Below are positions 38,045-46,587 of a stretch of 64,000 nucleotides of DNA, one piece after another (position 1 is the stretch's first letter; each line of letters opens with the position of its first letter). A model generated the notes under the pieces. The model ran no database searches, was not told where the DNA came from, and worked only from the letters and a program-made list of their open reading frames with translations. A program made the position numbers and the translations under genes. Origin of the DNA: Pseudoxanthomonas spadix. GTDB taxonomy: Bacteria; Pseudomonadota; Gammaproteobacteria; Xanthomonadales; Xanthomonadaceae. The stretch is taken from NCBI RefSeq assembly GCF_003703395.1, contig NZ_RDQN01000006.1:62001-126000 (forward strand), written 5' to 3'.

Positions 38045-38275
38045 TCAGCCAGCTTCGTCGGGGGTGATGGTCTTGAGCTGCAGGGCGTGGATCGCACCCC
38101 CCATCAGGTCGCCCAGGGTGGCATAGACCAGGCGGTGGCGAGCCAGCGGCAGCTTGCCCCTGAAAGCCTCGCAGACCACGGTCGCTTCGAAGTGCACGCC
38201 GTCATCGCCCTGCACCTGCGCCCGGGCGCCGGGAAGGCCTTGTTCGATGAGTTCACGGATGATTTCGGCGTCCAA
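38045..38275 (-). CDS. ibaG: BolA family protein IbaG/YrbA
   Basis: 76 aa. BolA fold with the conserved H-containing RHRLVYATLGDLMGGAIHALQLKT motif and Cys in FEATVVCEAFRG. BolA proteins partner with monothiol glutaredoxins in Fe-S handling; IbaG in E. coli is linked to acid stress. The start codon is TTG at 38273-38275, supported by a strong AGGAGG ribosome site about 8 nt upstream; no ATG or GTG fits the family start. First in the ibaG-murA-EF-hand unit. Confidence 0.88.
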   Translation of the reverse strand: MDAEIIRELIEQGLPGARAQVQGDDGVHFEATVVCEAFRGKLPLARHRLVYATLGDLMGGAIHALQLKTITPDEAG

Positions 38276-38288
38276 CGGCCTTTCCTCC

Positions 38289-38294
38289 TAAAAT
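38289..38294 (+). promoter_or_regulatory. Candidate -10 box of the kdsD-lpt operon
   Basis: TAAAAT lies 34 nt before the chosen kdsD ATG and overlaps an alternative ATG at 38293, which argues against that start. Confidence 0.35.
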
Positions 38295-38328
38295 GGCCGG
38301 CCATTCTACGCCCACGCCAACCTCGCCG

Positions 38329-39336
38329 ATGCCTTCCACCGCGCACCACCGCGTTCCTGCAGACGATGCCGCCCTGGCCGCCAGTGGCCGGCGTGCCGTG
38401 CAGATCGAAGCCGATGCGCTGATCGCGCTGGCCCGGCGGATCGATGGCCCGTTCTCGGCCGCCTGCCGGGCGATCCTGGCCGGCAGCGGACGGGTGGTCG
38501 CGATGGGCATGGGCAAGTCCGGGCACATCGCGCGCAAGATCGCCGCGACCCTGGCCTCGACCGGCACCCCGGCGTTCTTCGTCCATCCCGGCGAAGCCGG
38601 GCACGGTGATTTCGGCATGATCACCGACGCCGACCTGGTCCTGGCGATCTCCTACTCGGGCGAGTCGGACGAGATCCTGATGCTGTTGCCGCTGCTGCGG
38701 CGCCAGGGCAATGCGCTGATCGCCATGACCGGCAAGCCGGCCTCGACCCTGGCCCGCGCCGCCGACGTACACCTGGATGTCAGCGTTCCGGCCGAAGCCT
38801 GCCCACTGCACCTGGCGCCCACCAGCAGCACCACCGCCACCCTGGCCATGGGCGATGCGCTGGCCGTGGCCCTGCTGGAAGCGCGCGGCTTCACCTCCGA
38901 GGACTTCGCCCGCTCGCATCCGGCCGGCAACCTGGGCCGCCAGCTGCTGCTGCACATCAGCGACGTCATGCACACCGGCCAGGAGATCCCCGCGGTCCCG
39001 GCCGAGGCCACCCTGGCCCAGGCCCTGGTCGAAATGAGCCGCAAGCGGCTGGGCATGACCGCGGTGGTCGATGCCGACCAGACGCTGCTGGGCATCTTCA
39101 CCGACGGCGACCTGCGCCGCGCCCTGGATACCGTGGGCCTGGATATCCACAGCACGTCCATCGCCTCGGTAATGACCCGCAACCCGGTCACCATCGGCGC
39201 CCAGGCGCTGGCCACCGAGGCAGCGCGGCTGCTGGAAACGCGCAACATCGGCAGTGGCCTGATCGTGGTCGACGCCGAGCGGCGGGTGATCGGCGCGCTC
39301 AATGTTCACGACCTGTTGCGCGCGCGCGTGGTGTAA
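38329..39336 (+). CDS. kdsD: D-arabinose-5-phosphate isomerase KdsD
   Basis: 335 aa. Sugar isomerase (SIS) domain with GMGKSGHIARKIAATLASTG, FFVHPGEAGHGDFGMI, ISYSGESDEI and LAPTSSTTATLAMGDALA, followed by two CBS domains (about 205-335). Converts ribulose-5-P to arabinose-5-P, the first step in Kdo synthesis for LPS. Start at 38329 preferred over 38293. Confidence 0.94.
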   Translation: MPSTAHHRVPADDAALAASGRRAVQIEADALIALARRIDGPFSAACRAILAGSGRVVAMGMGKSGHIARKIAATLASTGTPAFFVHPGEAGHGDFGMITDADLVLAISYSGESDEILMLLPLLRRQGNALIAMTGKPASTLARAADVHLDVSVPAEACPLHLAPTSSTTATLAMGDALAVALLEARGFTSEDFARSHPAGNLGRQLLLHISDVMHTGQEIPAVPAEATLAQALVEMSRKRLGMTAVVDADQTLLGIFTDGDLRRALDTVGLDIHSTSIASVMTRNPVTIGAQALATEAARLLETRNIGSGLIVVDAERRVIGALNVHDLLRARVV

Positions 39337-39384
39337 GACGCGTTGCAGTTCTCTCCAGACACCTTCACATGACGACTTGCCTTG

Positions 39385-39933
39385 ATGCCCCATTCCCACC
39401 TGCGTGAGGTCACCGATGCACTGCTGCAGCGCGCCACGCGGGTGCGCCTGGCCTGTTTCGATGTCGATGGCACCCTGACCGACGGTGGCCTGTTCCTGGA
39501 TGCCGAGGGCCGAGAGGGCAAGACCTTCCACGTGCAGGACGGACTGGGCCTGGTGCTGCTGCGTCGCAGCGGCATCGAGGTGTTGCTGGTGACCGCACGC
39601 AGCGGCCAGGTGGTCGAACATCGTGCCCGTGAGCTTGGCATCGGCGTCCACCAGGGGGTCAAGGACAAGCTGGCCCTGGTCACCGCGCTGTGCGCCGAAC
39701 GCGGCCTGGCCCTGGACCAGGTGATGTTCATGGGCGACGACCTGGCCGACCTCACCACCCTGCGCCAGGTCGGCCTGGCGGTGGTTCCGGGCAACGTGCA
39801 CGCCTGGGTCGCGCCGGCGGCGCACTGGCGTACCCGGGCCGGCGGCGGCCACGGCGCCGCGCGCGAGGCCTGCGACCTGCTCCTGGCCGCGCAGGGCCTG
39901 GCCGGCAAGTTGCGGCAGGAAGGGGCGGCATGA
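39385..39933 (+). CDS. kdsC: Kdo-8-phosphate phosphatase KdsC
   Basis: 182 aa HAD-superfamily C0 phosphatase. Nucleophile motif FDVDGTLTDG (D26, D28), VTARSG and the late MGDDLADL. Makes free Kdo. The next start overlaps its stop (ATGA), coupling it to lptC. Confidence 0.93.
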   Translation: MPHSHLREVTDALLQRATRVRLACFDVDGTLTDGGLFLDAEGREGKTFHVQDGLGLVLLRRSGIEVLLVTARSGQVVEHRARELGIGVHQGVKDKLALVTALCAERGLALDQVMFMGDDLADLTTLRQVGLAVVPGNVHAWVAPAAHWRTRAGGGHGAAREACDLLLAAQGLAGKLRQEGAA

Positions 39934-40493
39934 ACTGGCGCATGGGACTGGGCCTGGCGCTGCTGGTGGCGACCCTGCTGTTCGGCTGGTCTGCGTGGAA
40001 GAACCGCACCGGGCCGGCCGCCGCCGCGGCCCATTCCACGCAGTCCGACTACATCCTGCATGACTTCGAGATGGTCGCCCTGGACAAGGACGGCAAGGAG
40101 TCGATCACCCTGCGCGCGCCGGAAATGCGCCGCAGCGCCGCCGACCACACCTACGCCATCACCGCGCCGCTGTTCCTGATCCCCGACAGGGAGGGCGAGC
40201 ACATGGAAGTGCGCAGCAGGACCGCCTGGGTCTCGGCCAAGGGCGAAAAAGCCATTCTGCGCGACGATGTGGTGGGCAACAGCCCGCCGGGCGTGGGCGC
40301 CGCGTCGGAGTTCAGGACCAGCCGACTGGACATTTTTCCCGACCAGCACCTGGCCAGCACCGACCAGCCGGTAGTGCTGACCCGGCCCGGGGCAACGCTG
40401 CAGGGCACGGGTTTTGAAATCAACTCGCAGACCCAACAATACAAATTCAAGTCCAAGGTGAAATCGCGCTATGTCCCCAAATCCGCGCAATAA
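39930..40493 (+). CDS. lptC: LPS export protein LptC
   Basis: 187 aa with an N-terminal membrane anchor (about 5-22) and a periplasmic beta-jellyroll (DYILHDFEMVALDKDGK, FRTSRLDIFPDQHLASTDQPV). It bridges the LptBFG transporter and LptA. Overlaps kdsC by 4 nt and lptA by 23 nt. Confidence 0.9.
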   Translation: MNWRMGLGLALLVATLLFGWSAWKNRTGPAAAAAHSTQSDYILHDFEMVALDKDGKESITLRAPEMRRSAADHTYAITAPLFLIPDREGEHMEVRSRTAWVSAKGEKAILRDDVVGNSPPGVGAASEFRTSRLDIFPDQHLASTDQPVVLTRPGATLQGTGFEINSQTQQYKFKSKVKSRYVPKSAQ

Positions 40494-41019
40494 GGCCCGC
40501 CTGGCCCTGCTGGTGGCTGCTTCGCTGCTGATCACCGGGGCTGCGCTGGCCAAGAGTTCCGACCGCAACCAGCCCATGACGATCGACGCGGCCCGCAGCG
40601 AGGGCAGCTTCGAGAACGATGGTGTGACCCATCTGTCCGGCGACGTCGTGGTCGTCCAGGGCACACTGGAAGTCCACGCGGACAACGGCGAGATCCACTT
40701 CAGGAACGGCGAAATCGCACGCGCGGTCTTCACCGGCAACCAGGCGCGCATGAAGCAGGTCAATGATGACGGCACCCCGGTCGATGCGGTCGCCGATCGC
40801 ATCGACTACGACGTCATCAACAACATCGTCACCTTGACCGGCAACTACAGGATCACCTCGCCCAAGGGCTCCAACGCCGGCCAGAAGATGGTCTACAACA
40901 CGGTGACCGGCAAGATGCAAAGTGGCGGCGACGGCACCCGGGTGCACACGGTGATCCAGCCCAAGAACAAGGCCCCGACCTCGCAAACCCCTGCACCGGC
41001 CAGGCCGGGAGCCAAGTGA
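40471..41019 (+). CDS. lptA: LPS transport protein LptA
   Basis: 182 aa. Signal peptide ending GAALAKSS, then an OstA-like jellyroll ([50 protein letters not shown]). Forms the periplasmic bridge that carries LPS to LptD. The Pro/Thr/Ala tail is likely disordered. Confidence 0.92.
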   Translation: MSPNPRNKARLALLVAASLLITGAALAKSSDRNQPMTIDAARSEGSFENDGVTHLSGDVVVVQGTLEVHADNGEIHFRNGEIARAVFTGNQARMKQVNDDGTPVDAVADRIDYDVINNIVTLTGNYRITSPKGSNAGQKMVYNTVTGKMQSGGDGTRVHTVIQPKNKAPTSQTPAPARPGAK

Positions 41020-41738
41020 TGCTCTCGGCGCAGGGACTGAAGAAACGCTACAGGCAGCGCGACGTGGTGGCCGATTTCGGCCTGACCCTGGAGCCGGGTG
41101 AAGTGGTTGGCCTGCTCGGTCCCAACGGCGCCGGCAAGACCACCTGTTTCTACATGATCGTCGGGTTGGTCTCTTCCGATGCGGGCAGCATCGTGCTGGA
41201 TGGTCAGGACATCACCGAGGCGCCGATGTACCGCCGCGCCAAGCTAGGCGTGGGCTATCTGCCGCAGGAGCCGTCGGTGTTCCGCAAGCTGACCGTGGCC
41301 GACAACATCCGCCTGGTCCTGGAGCTGCGCCAGGACCTGGACTCGGCCGGTGCCGAGAAGGAGCTGGCCTCGCTGATGGACGAGCTGCAGATCGCCCATG
41401 TCTCCGGGCAGCTCGGCGCCAGCCTCTCCGGCGGCGAGCGCCGGCGCGTGGAAATCGCCCGTGCCCTGGCCGCCAAGCCACGTCTGATGCTGTTGGACGA
41501 GCCCTTCGCCGGGGTCGACCCGATCTCGGTTGGCGAGATCCAGCGCATCATCACCCACCTCAAGCGCCGAGGGATCGGGGTCCTGATCACCGACCACAAT
41601 GTCCGCGAAACCTTGGGAATCTGCGACCGGGCGTATATCCTCGCCGAAGGCAGCGTCCTGGCGCAGGGGGCCCCGGACGATCTGCTGGCCAATGCCGACG
41701 TGCGCCGCGTGTACCTGGGAGATACCTTCCGGCTGTGA
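41019..41738 (+). CDS. lptB: LPS export ABC ATPase LptB
   Basis: 239 aa. Walker [10 protein letters not shown] (34-42), signature [15 protein letters not shown], Walker [13 protein letters not shown] and H-loop ITDHNV, all intact. Powers LPS extraction from the inner membrane with LptFG, which are not in the window. The ATG overlaps the lptA stop (TGATG); a GTG one codon earlier is possible. Confidence 0.95.
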   Translation: MLSAQGLKKRYRQRDVVADFGLTLEPGEVVGLLGPNGAGKTTCFYMIVGLVSSDAGSIVLDGQDITEAPMYRRAKLGVGYLPQEPSVFRKLTVADNIRLVLELRQDLDSAGAEKELASLMDELQIAHVSGQLGASLSGGERRRVEIARALAAKPRLMLLDEPFAGVDPISVGEIQRIITHLKRRGIGVLITDHNVRETLGICDRAYILAEGSVLAQGAPDDLLANADVRRVYLGDTFRL

Positions 41739-41791
41739 CGCGCGTGGTGCGGCAGGCCATGCCACACCGTCCGTTCCACGGGTCCTTCCGG

Positions 41792-43240
41792 ATGAAGCCA
41801 CGCCTGCAGACATCGATGGGCCAGCAACTGGTGATGACACCCCAGTTGCGCCAGGCGATCCGCCTGCTGCAGATGTCCACCGCCGAGCTGGAAGCGGAGA
41901 TCGCCGAGGCGGTGGAGACCAATCCCCTGCTCGACTGGGCCGAGGACAGCCAGGCGCCCGATGCCCTGTCCGCCACTGGCGGCGACCCGCCGCCCGAGCG
42001 CGCCCAGGTCGAGGAACAACCCGAGCGCCCGGGCGACAGCGACGACTGGCAGCCGGAGGAAAGCCCGTGGTCCGAATCCAGCGGCGCATCCTCCGGCGGC
42101 TCGTTCGACGATGACGACCTGGGCAGCGCTGCCGAGCGGGTGGCCGAGTCGGACACCCTGCAGGACCACCTGCTCTGGCAGCTGCACCTGTCGCACCTGT
42201 CTGCGCGCGACCGCCGCATCGGCGCGGCGGTGATCGATGCGATCGAGGACGACGGCTACCTGCGCACGCCGTTTTCCGACATCGCCCAGACCCTGCTGCC
42301 GGAAATCAGCGCCGGCGAAGACGAGATCCACACCGTGCTGCGCCAGCTGCAACGCTTCGACCCGGTTGGCGTGGGCGCACGCTCGCTGGGCGAATGCCTG
42401 CGCCTGCAGCTTGACGCCCTTTCGCCCGACACGGCCGGCCGCGCCCTGGCCCTGGTGATCGCCCAGGGCCCACTGCTGGAAAAACTGCCACGCAGCGGCG
42501 TGGCCGGCCTGGCCAGCGAACTCAAGCGCAGCCAGGTCGAGGTCGAGCAGGCCGTGTCCCTGCTGCGTTCGCTCGACCCCAAGCCCGGCGTGCAGATCGG
42601 CGAACTGACCCAGGACACCTACGTGGTGCCCGACTGCGTGGTCTGGCGCCAGAAGGGCGTCTGGCGCGCGGCCCTGGCCAGCCAGCACCTGCCCCGGGTC
42701 ACCATCCACCGCGGCTACGAGTCGATGATCCGCCAGTGCAACCAGGCCGACGCCGGCTACCTGCGTGGCCACCTGCAGGAGGCCCGCTGGCTGCTCAAGA
42801 GCTTGGAAGCCCGCGGCGAGACCCTGCTCAAGGTCACCCGCTGCCTGATCCGCCAGCAGGCCGGCTTCCTGGAGTTCGGCGAACAGGCCCTGCGCCCGCT
42901 GACCCTGCGCGAGGTCGCCGGCGAGGTCGGCCTGCATGAATCCACCGTCTCGCGCGCCATCGCCCGCAAGTATGTGCGCACCCCGCGCGGAACCCTGCCG
43001 CTGCGGGCGTTCTTCGCCTCCGGGGTCAGCACCGAGGGCGGCGGCGAGGCCTCCAGCACCGCCATCCAGTCGATGATCCGCAAGCTGATCGACGCCGAGA
43101 ACCCGCGCAAGCCCTTGTCCGACGCCAAGCTGGCCGACCTGCTGAAATCCTCGGGCGTGCCGGTGGCGCGGCGCACGGTGGCCAAGTATCGTGAAGCCAT
43201 GGACATCCTGTCCTCGCACGAGCGCGTGCGCATGGCGTGA
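41792..43240 (+). CDS. rpoN: RNA polymerase sigma-54 factor
   Basis: 482 aa. Region I is Gln-rich (LQTSMGQQLVMTPQLRQAIR), then an acidic linker (about 65-120 with SFDDDDLG), the core-binding domain, the HTH region (LREVAGEVGLHESTVSRA) and the RpoN box ARRTVAKYRE (459-468). Sigma-54 directs promoters needing AAA+ activators (nitrogen, flagella, type IV pili). Upstream in-frame GTG at 41735 overlaps lptB but precedes the conserved start MKPRLQTSMGQQ. Confidence 0.95.
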   Translation: MKPRLQTSMGQQLVMTPQLRQAIRLLQMSTAELEAEIAEAVETNPLLDWAEDSQAPDALSATGGDPPPERAQVEEQPERPGDSDDWQPEESPWSESSGASSGGSFDDDDLGSAAERVAESDTLQDHLLWQLHLSHLSARDRRIGAAVIDAIEDDGYLRTPFSDIAQTLLPEISAGEDEIHTVLRQLQRFDPVGVGARSLGECLRLQLDALSPDTAGRALALVIAQGPLLEKLPRSGVAGLASELKRSQVEVEQAVSLLRSLDPKPGVQIGELTQDTYVVPDCVVWRQKGVWRAALASQHLPRVTIHRGYESMIRQCNQADAGYLRGHLQEARWLLKSLEARGETLLKVTRCLIRQQAGFLEFGEQALRPLTLREVAGEVGLHESTVSRAIARKYVRTPRGTLPLRAFFASGVSTEGGGEASSTAIQSMIRKLIDAENPRKPLSDAKLADLLKSSGVPVARRTVAKYREAMDILSSHERVRMA

Positions 43241-43407
43241 TGTCCATGGTTGGCAGCCGGTTCAGTCGCCGCCTGCCAGCTTTTGAAACCGGACGACCGG
43301 TTGCGCCACTGAACAACCGCCCAGCCCAGGAGGAACCAGCAAGGAACCCACACCGGCCCGGTTTGTCCGAGACAACCGATGCACCAACCACTGCAGGAGA
43401 CAATGCG

Positions 43408-43725
43408 ATGCGAATCGAGACCTACGGCCAGTCGATGGAAGTGACACCCGCACTTCGAGACTATGTCGAGACCAAACTCAGGCGCCTTGAACGCCATTTC
43501 GACCAGCCGCTTGAATGCCGCACGCAACTGGGCTTTTCCAAGCCCGACTACGTAGCCGAGGCCACCATTACCCTCTCCGGCCGCACCCTGCATGCCGACG
43601 CCGGTGCACAGACGATGTACGCGGCCATCGACATCCTGGCCGACAAGCTCGACCGCCTGGTCCTCAAGCACAAGCGCAAGCTGCTCGACCGCCAGCGCAG
43701 CCCGCGCGGAGAGAGCGCAGACTGA
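43408..43725 (+). CDS. hpf: Ribosome hibernation promoting factor (short HPF)
   Basis: 105 aa, short HPF type: MRIETYGQSMEVTPALRDYVETKL, then LHADAGAQTMYAAIDILADKLDRLVLKHKRK. It binds the 30S decoding site and promotes 100S dimers in stationary phase. Located after rpoN, the usual place. AGGAG precedes the ATG at 43408. The 167-nt gap from rpoN may hold its own promoter. Confidence 0.92.
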   Translation: MRIETYGQSMEVTPALRDYVETKLRRLERHFDQPLECRTQLGFSKPDYVAEATITLSGRTLHADAGAQTMYAAIDILADKLDRLVLKHKRKLLDRQRSPRGESAD

Positions 43726-43752
43726 TTGCACTGATGTGAACCCGCTGCCCGC

Positions 43753-43783
43753 AACGGCGACCGCAAGGTCGCCGTTCTCGTTT
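43753..43783 (+). terminator. Intrinsic terminator after hpf
   Basis: 10-bp stem AACGGCGACC (43753-43762) and GGTCGCCGTT (43767-43776) with GCAA loop, followed by CTCGTTT. Separates rpoN-hpf from hprK. Confidence 0.8.
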
Positions 43784-43827
43784 CCGCTCGCGCCCGGGAC
43801 GCGGTTCGGCGAGCCATCGGCACGTCG

Positions 43828-43833
43828 TATGAT
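43828..43833 (+). promoter_or_regulatory. Candidate -10 box of hprK-rapZ
   Basis: TATGAT lies 31 nt before the hprK ATG, with TTCGGC at 43805-43810 (17-bp spacer) as a weak -35. Confidence 0.4.
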
Positions 43834-43864
43834 CCAGGCTGTTTCCCCTTCGGCGCCCTGAGTC

Positions 43865-44815
43865 ATGACCTCCAGCATCTCCGCAGGCGAGCTGTTCGAC
43901 CAGATGAAGGACAAGCTGGGCCTGCGCTGGCTGGCCGGCCGTGCCGGCAGCAGCCGCACGATCGACACCACAGGCAAGGTCAAGCGGCGCCCGTCGCTGG
44001 CCGGCTACCTCAACGCCATCTATCCCAACAAGGTGCAGATCCTGGGCACAGAGGAACTGGACTGGCTGGACGGGCTGGATTCGCGCCAGCGCTGGGAAAC
44101 CATCGAGCGCATGGTCGCCGACCGCCCGCTGGCACTGGTGATCAGCAAGAACCAGCCCTGCCCTGAAGACCTGCGCGCAGCCGCCGAGGAATCGGGCACC
44201 CCGCTGTGGACCTCGCCGCGCCGCGGCCACGAACTGCTCAACTTCCTGTCCTACCACCTGGCCCGCACGCTGGCGCCGCGGGTCACGCTGCATGGCGTGT
44301 TCATGGAGATCTATTCGATCGGCGTGCTGATCACCGGCGAGGCCGGCTCGGGCAAGAGCGAGCTGGCCCTGGAACTGCTGACCCGCGGCCATCGCCTGGT
44401 GGCCGACGATGCGCCCGAGTTCACCCAGATCGCGCCGGACGTGCTCGATGGCACCTGTCCGGAACTGCTGCAGGACCTGCTGGAAGTGCGCGGCCTGGGC
44501 GTGCTCAACGTGCGCGAGATGTTCGGCGATACCTCGGTGAAGAAGAACAAGTACCTGCGCCTGATCGTGCACCTGACCCGGCCGATGACCGAACCCACCC
44601 ATCACGGCTACGAGCGCCTGACCGGCGACTCGGGCAGCCGCCACGTGCTGGACCTGGACGTGCCGCTGATCACCCTGCCGGTGATGCCCGGGCGCAACCT
44701 GGCGGTGCTCACCGAGGCGGCCACGCGCCTGCACATCCTGCGCACCAAGGGCATCGATCCGGCGGCGATGTTCATCGCCCGCCACAGCAACCTGCTGGAG
44801 CGCAGCACGCCATGA
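43865..44815 (+). CDS. hprK: HPr kinase/phosphorylase
   Basis: 316 aa. N-terminal regulatory domain, then the bacterial-PEPCK-like P-loop GEAGSGKS (158-165), and the signature [16 protein letters not shown]. Phosphorylates or dephosphorylates HPr at Ser46 according to ATP/Pi and metabolites. Its target residue is present in the HPr encoded 1.4 kb downstream. Unlike many proteobacteria, no ptsN gene lies between hpf and hprK. Confidence 0.94.
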   Translation: MTSSISAGELFDQMKDKLGLRWLAGRAGSSRTIDTTGKVKRRPSLAGYLNAIYPNKVQILGTEELDWLDGLDSRQRWETIERMVADRPLALVISKNQPCPEDLRAAAEESGTPLWTSPRRGHELLNFLSYHLARTLAPRVTLHGVFMEIYSIGVLITGEAGSGKSELALELLTRGHRLVADDAPEFTQIAPDVLDGTCPELLQDLLEVRGLGVLNVREMFGDTSVKKNKYLRLIVHLTRPMTEPTHHGYERLTGDSGSRHVLDLDVPLITLPVMPGRNLAVLTEAATRLHILRTKGIDPAAMFIARHSNLLERSTP

Positions 44816-45720
44816 ACGCCGGCGCCCAGGACCCGCCGGCCGAAGCCAGGGTCAGCCAGGCGCCCTTGGTCCTGATCGTCAGCGGCCTGTCCGGCTCGGG
44901 CAAGTCGGTGGCGCTCAAGACGCTGGAGGACCTGGACTACTACTGCGTGGACAACCTGCCGGTGGAGCTGCTGCCCGACTTCATCGGCAGCCTGATGCGC
45001 GGGGACGTGCTGCCGCAGAAAATCGCCATTGGCGTGGACGTGCGTGCCCGCCACAGCGACTTGTCCAAGCTGGCGCAGTGGCGCGCGGCGGTGGCCAGGC
45101 TCGGCCTGGAGGCCAGGCTGGTGTTCCTCGATGCCGAAGATGCAGTGCTGCTGCGCCGCTATGCCGATACCCGCCGTCGCCATCCCTTGAGCCACAGCGG
45201 CCTGTCGCTGCCCGAGGCGATCGCGCGCGAACGCGAGCTGACTCGGCCGCTGCGCCTGGAAGCAGACGTGCTCATCGATACCGGTCAGCTCAACGTGCAC
45301 CAGCTGCGCCGGCGGGTGGTGGGCGAGTTCGCCTTCGAAGGCGGCGATGCACCTTCGCTGCTGTTCGAATCCTTTGCCTACCGGCGTGGCGTGCCGGGCG
45401 ATGCGGACTTCGTGTTCGACGCGCGCGTGCTGCCCAACCCGCACTGGCAGCCGGAGCTGCGTCCGCTCACCGGCCGCGACGGCCCGGTGCGCGACTATCT
45501 GGATGCGCACCAGGACGTGCAACGCTACCTCGGCCAGGTCAGCGACTTCCTCGACACCTGGCTGCCACGCCTGCGCGGAGAGACCCGCAGCTACGTCACC
45601 GTCGCCTTCGGCTGCACCGGCGGCAAGCACCGCTCGGTCTACCTGACCGAGCGCCTGGCCGAGCACGCCCGCAGCCAGGGCTGGGAACAGGTCGCCACCT
45701 TCCACCGCGAGCTGGATTGA
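44812..45720 (+). CDS. rapZ: RNase adapter RapZ (YvcJ family GTPase)
   Basis: 302 aa. Walker A GLSGSGKS (25-32), [18 protein letters not shown], and C-terminal [19 protein letters not shown], the RNA- and ligand-binding domain. In E. coli RapZ delivers GlmZ sRNA to RNase E and senses glucosamine-6-P, linking it to cell-wall precursor supply. Overlaps hprK by 4 nt. Confidence 0.93.
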   Translation: MNAGAQDPPAEARVSQAPLVLIVSGLSGSGKSVALKTLEDLDYYCVDNLPVELLPDFIGSLMRGDVLPQKIAIGVDVRARHSDLSKLAQWRAAVARLGLEARLVFLDAEDAVLLRRYADTRRRHPLSHSGLSLPEAIARERELTRPLRLEADVLIDTGQLNVHQLRRRVVGEFAFEGGDAPSLLFESFAYRRGVPGDADFVFDARVLPNPHWQPELRPLTGRDGPVRDYLDAHQDVQRYLGQVSDFLDTWLPRLRGETRSYVTVAFGCTGGKHRSVYLTERLAEHARSQGWEQVATFHRELD

Positions 45721-45830
45721 CCCTGCCCGCAGCCGGCTGCAGCGCTGCTGCCGATGGCTGCGCTCAAAATCCAATTGCGCAGGATGAAGAAACCCGTCCG
45801 AGGCGGTCGATGCGCAATCCATCGCTCTGC

Positions 45831-45836
45831 TAACGT
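45831..45836 (+). promoter_or_regulatory. -10 box 6 nt before the EIIA start (possible leaderless promoter)
   Basis: TAACGT, with TG one base before it (TGCTAACGT), is separated from the ATG at 45843 by 6 nt. No ribosome site precedes the ATG. Confidence 0.4.
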
Positions 45837-45842
45837 GGCAGC

Positions 45843-46235
45843 ATGACCTGCGGCCTCCTGCTCATCACCCATCCCGGCATTGGCCCCTCGCTCCTGGCGG
45901 TGGCCAACGGCCTGCTGCGCAAGCTTCCGCTCAAGACCGAGGCGTTCGAGGTGCCCTTCGACGCCGATCTGGAAGCATTGCTGCCGCAGGCTTCTGCCGC
46001 GCTGCGGCGCGTGGACGGCGGCGACGGCGTGCTGGTATTGACCGACCTGTATGGCGCCTCGCCCAGCAACCTGGCGGGCAAGGTCGCGCGCCTGGGTACG
46101 CCGGTGCGCCGGGTCTCGGCACTGAGCCTGCCCATGCTGCTGCGGGTGATGAACTATCCGGAACAGGGACTGGACCAACTCCCGGCCATCGCCGCGGCCG
46201 GCACACGCAACGGAGTGATTCTCGACGATGCTTGA
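45843..46235 (+). CDS. PTS EIIA component, mannose family
   Basis: 130 aa. Mannose-type EIIA with phosphorylatable H10 (CGLLLITHPGIG) and the active site DLYGASPSN. No EIIB, EIIC or EIID genes follow, so it is probably a regulatory phosphate acceptor rather than part of a transporter. Overlaps ptsH by 8 nt. Confidence 0.9.
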   Translation: MTCGLLLITHPGIGPSLLAVANGLLRKLPLKTEAFEVPFDADLEALLPQASAALRRVDGGDGVLVLTDLYGASPSNLAGKVARLGTPVRRVSALSLPMLLRVMNYPEQGLDQLPAIAAAGTRNGVILDDA

Positions 46236-46497
46236 ACGCAACCTCACCGTGACCAACAAACTGGGCCTGCACGCCCGGGCCACCGCCAAGCTGGTGCAGG
46301 CCGTGGCGCCATTCCGCAGCCAAGTGACCCTGGCCGCCAAGGGCCGCCAGGTCAACGCCAAGAGCATCATGGGCGTGATGTTGCTGGCCGCCGGCCAGGG
46401 CACCGCGGTCACCGTGCGTACCGATGGCGAGGATGAAGCCGCGTGCATGGAGGCGATCGAAGCGTTGTTCGAACGACGCTTCGACGAGGAAGGCTAG
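46228..46497 (+). CDS. ptsH: Phosphocarrier protein HPr
   Basis: 89 aa. H15 in GLHARATAK is the PEP-dependent site, and S46 in NAKSIMGVM is the HprK site. Both regulatory residues are intact. Takes phosphate from enzyme I and passes it to EIIA. Confidence 0.95.
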   Translation: MLERNLTVTNKLGLHARATAKLVQAVAPFRSQVTLAAKGRQVNAKSIMGVMLLAAGQGTAVTVRTDGEDEAACMEAIEALFERRFDEEG

Positions 46498-46587
46498 GGG
46501 CGTGGACGGCAGGAAATGCCGTCGCGGCGCGTTTCCGTTCGAGGCGACCGTGTCCACGACGCGCCCCCTTCGCGTGGGCACGCGCTG

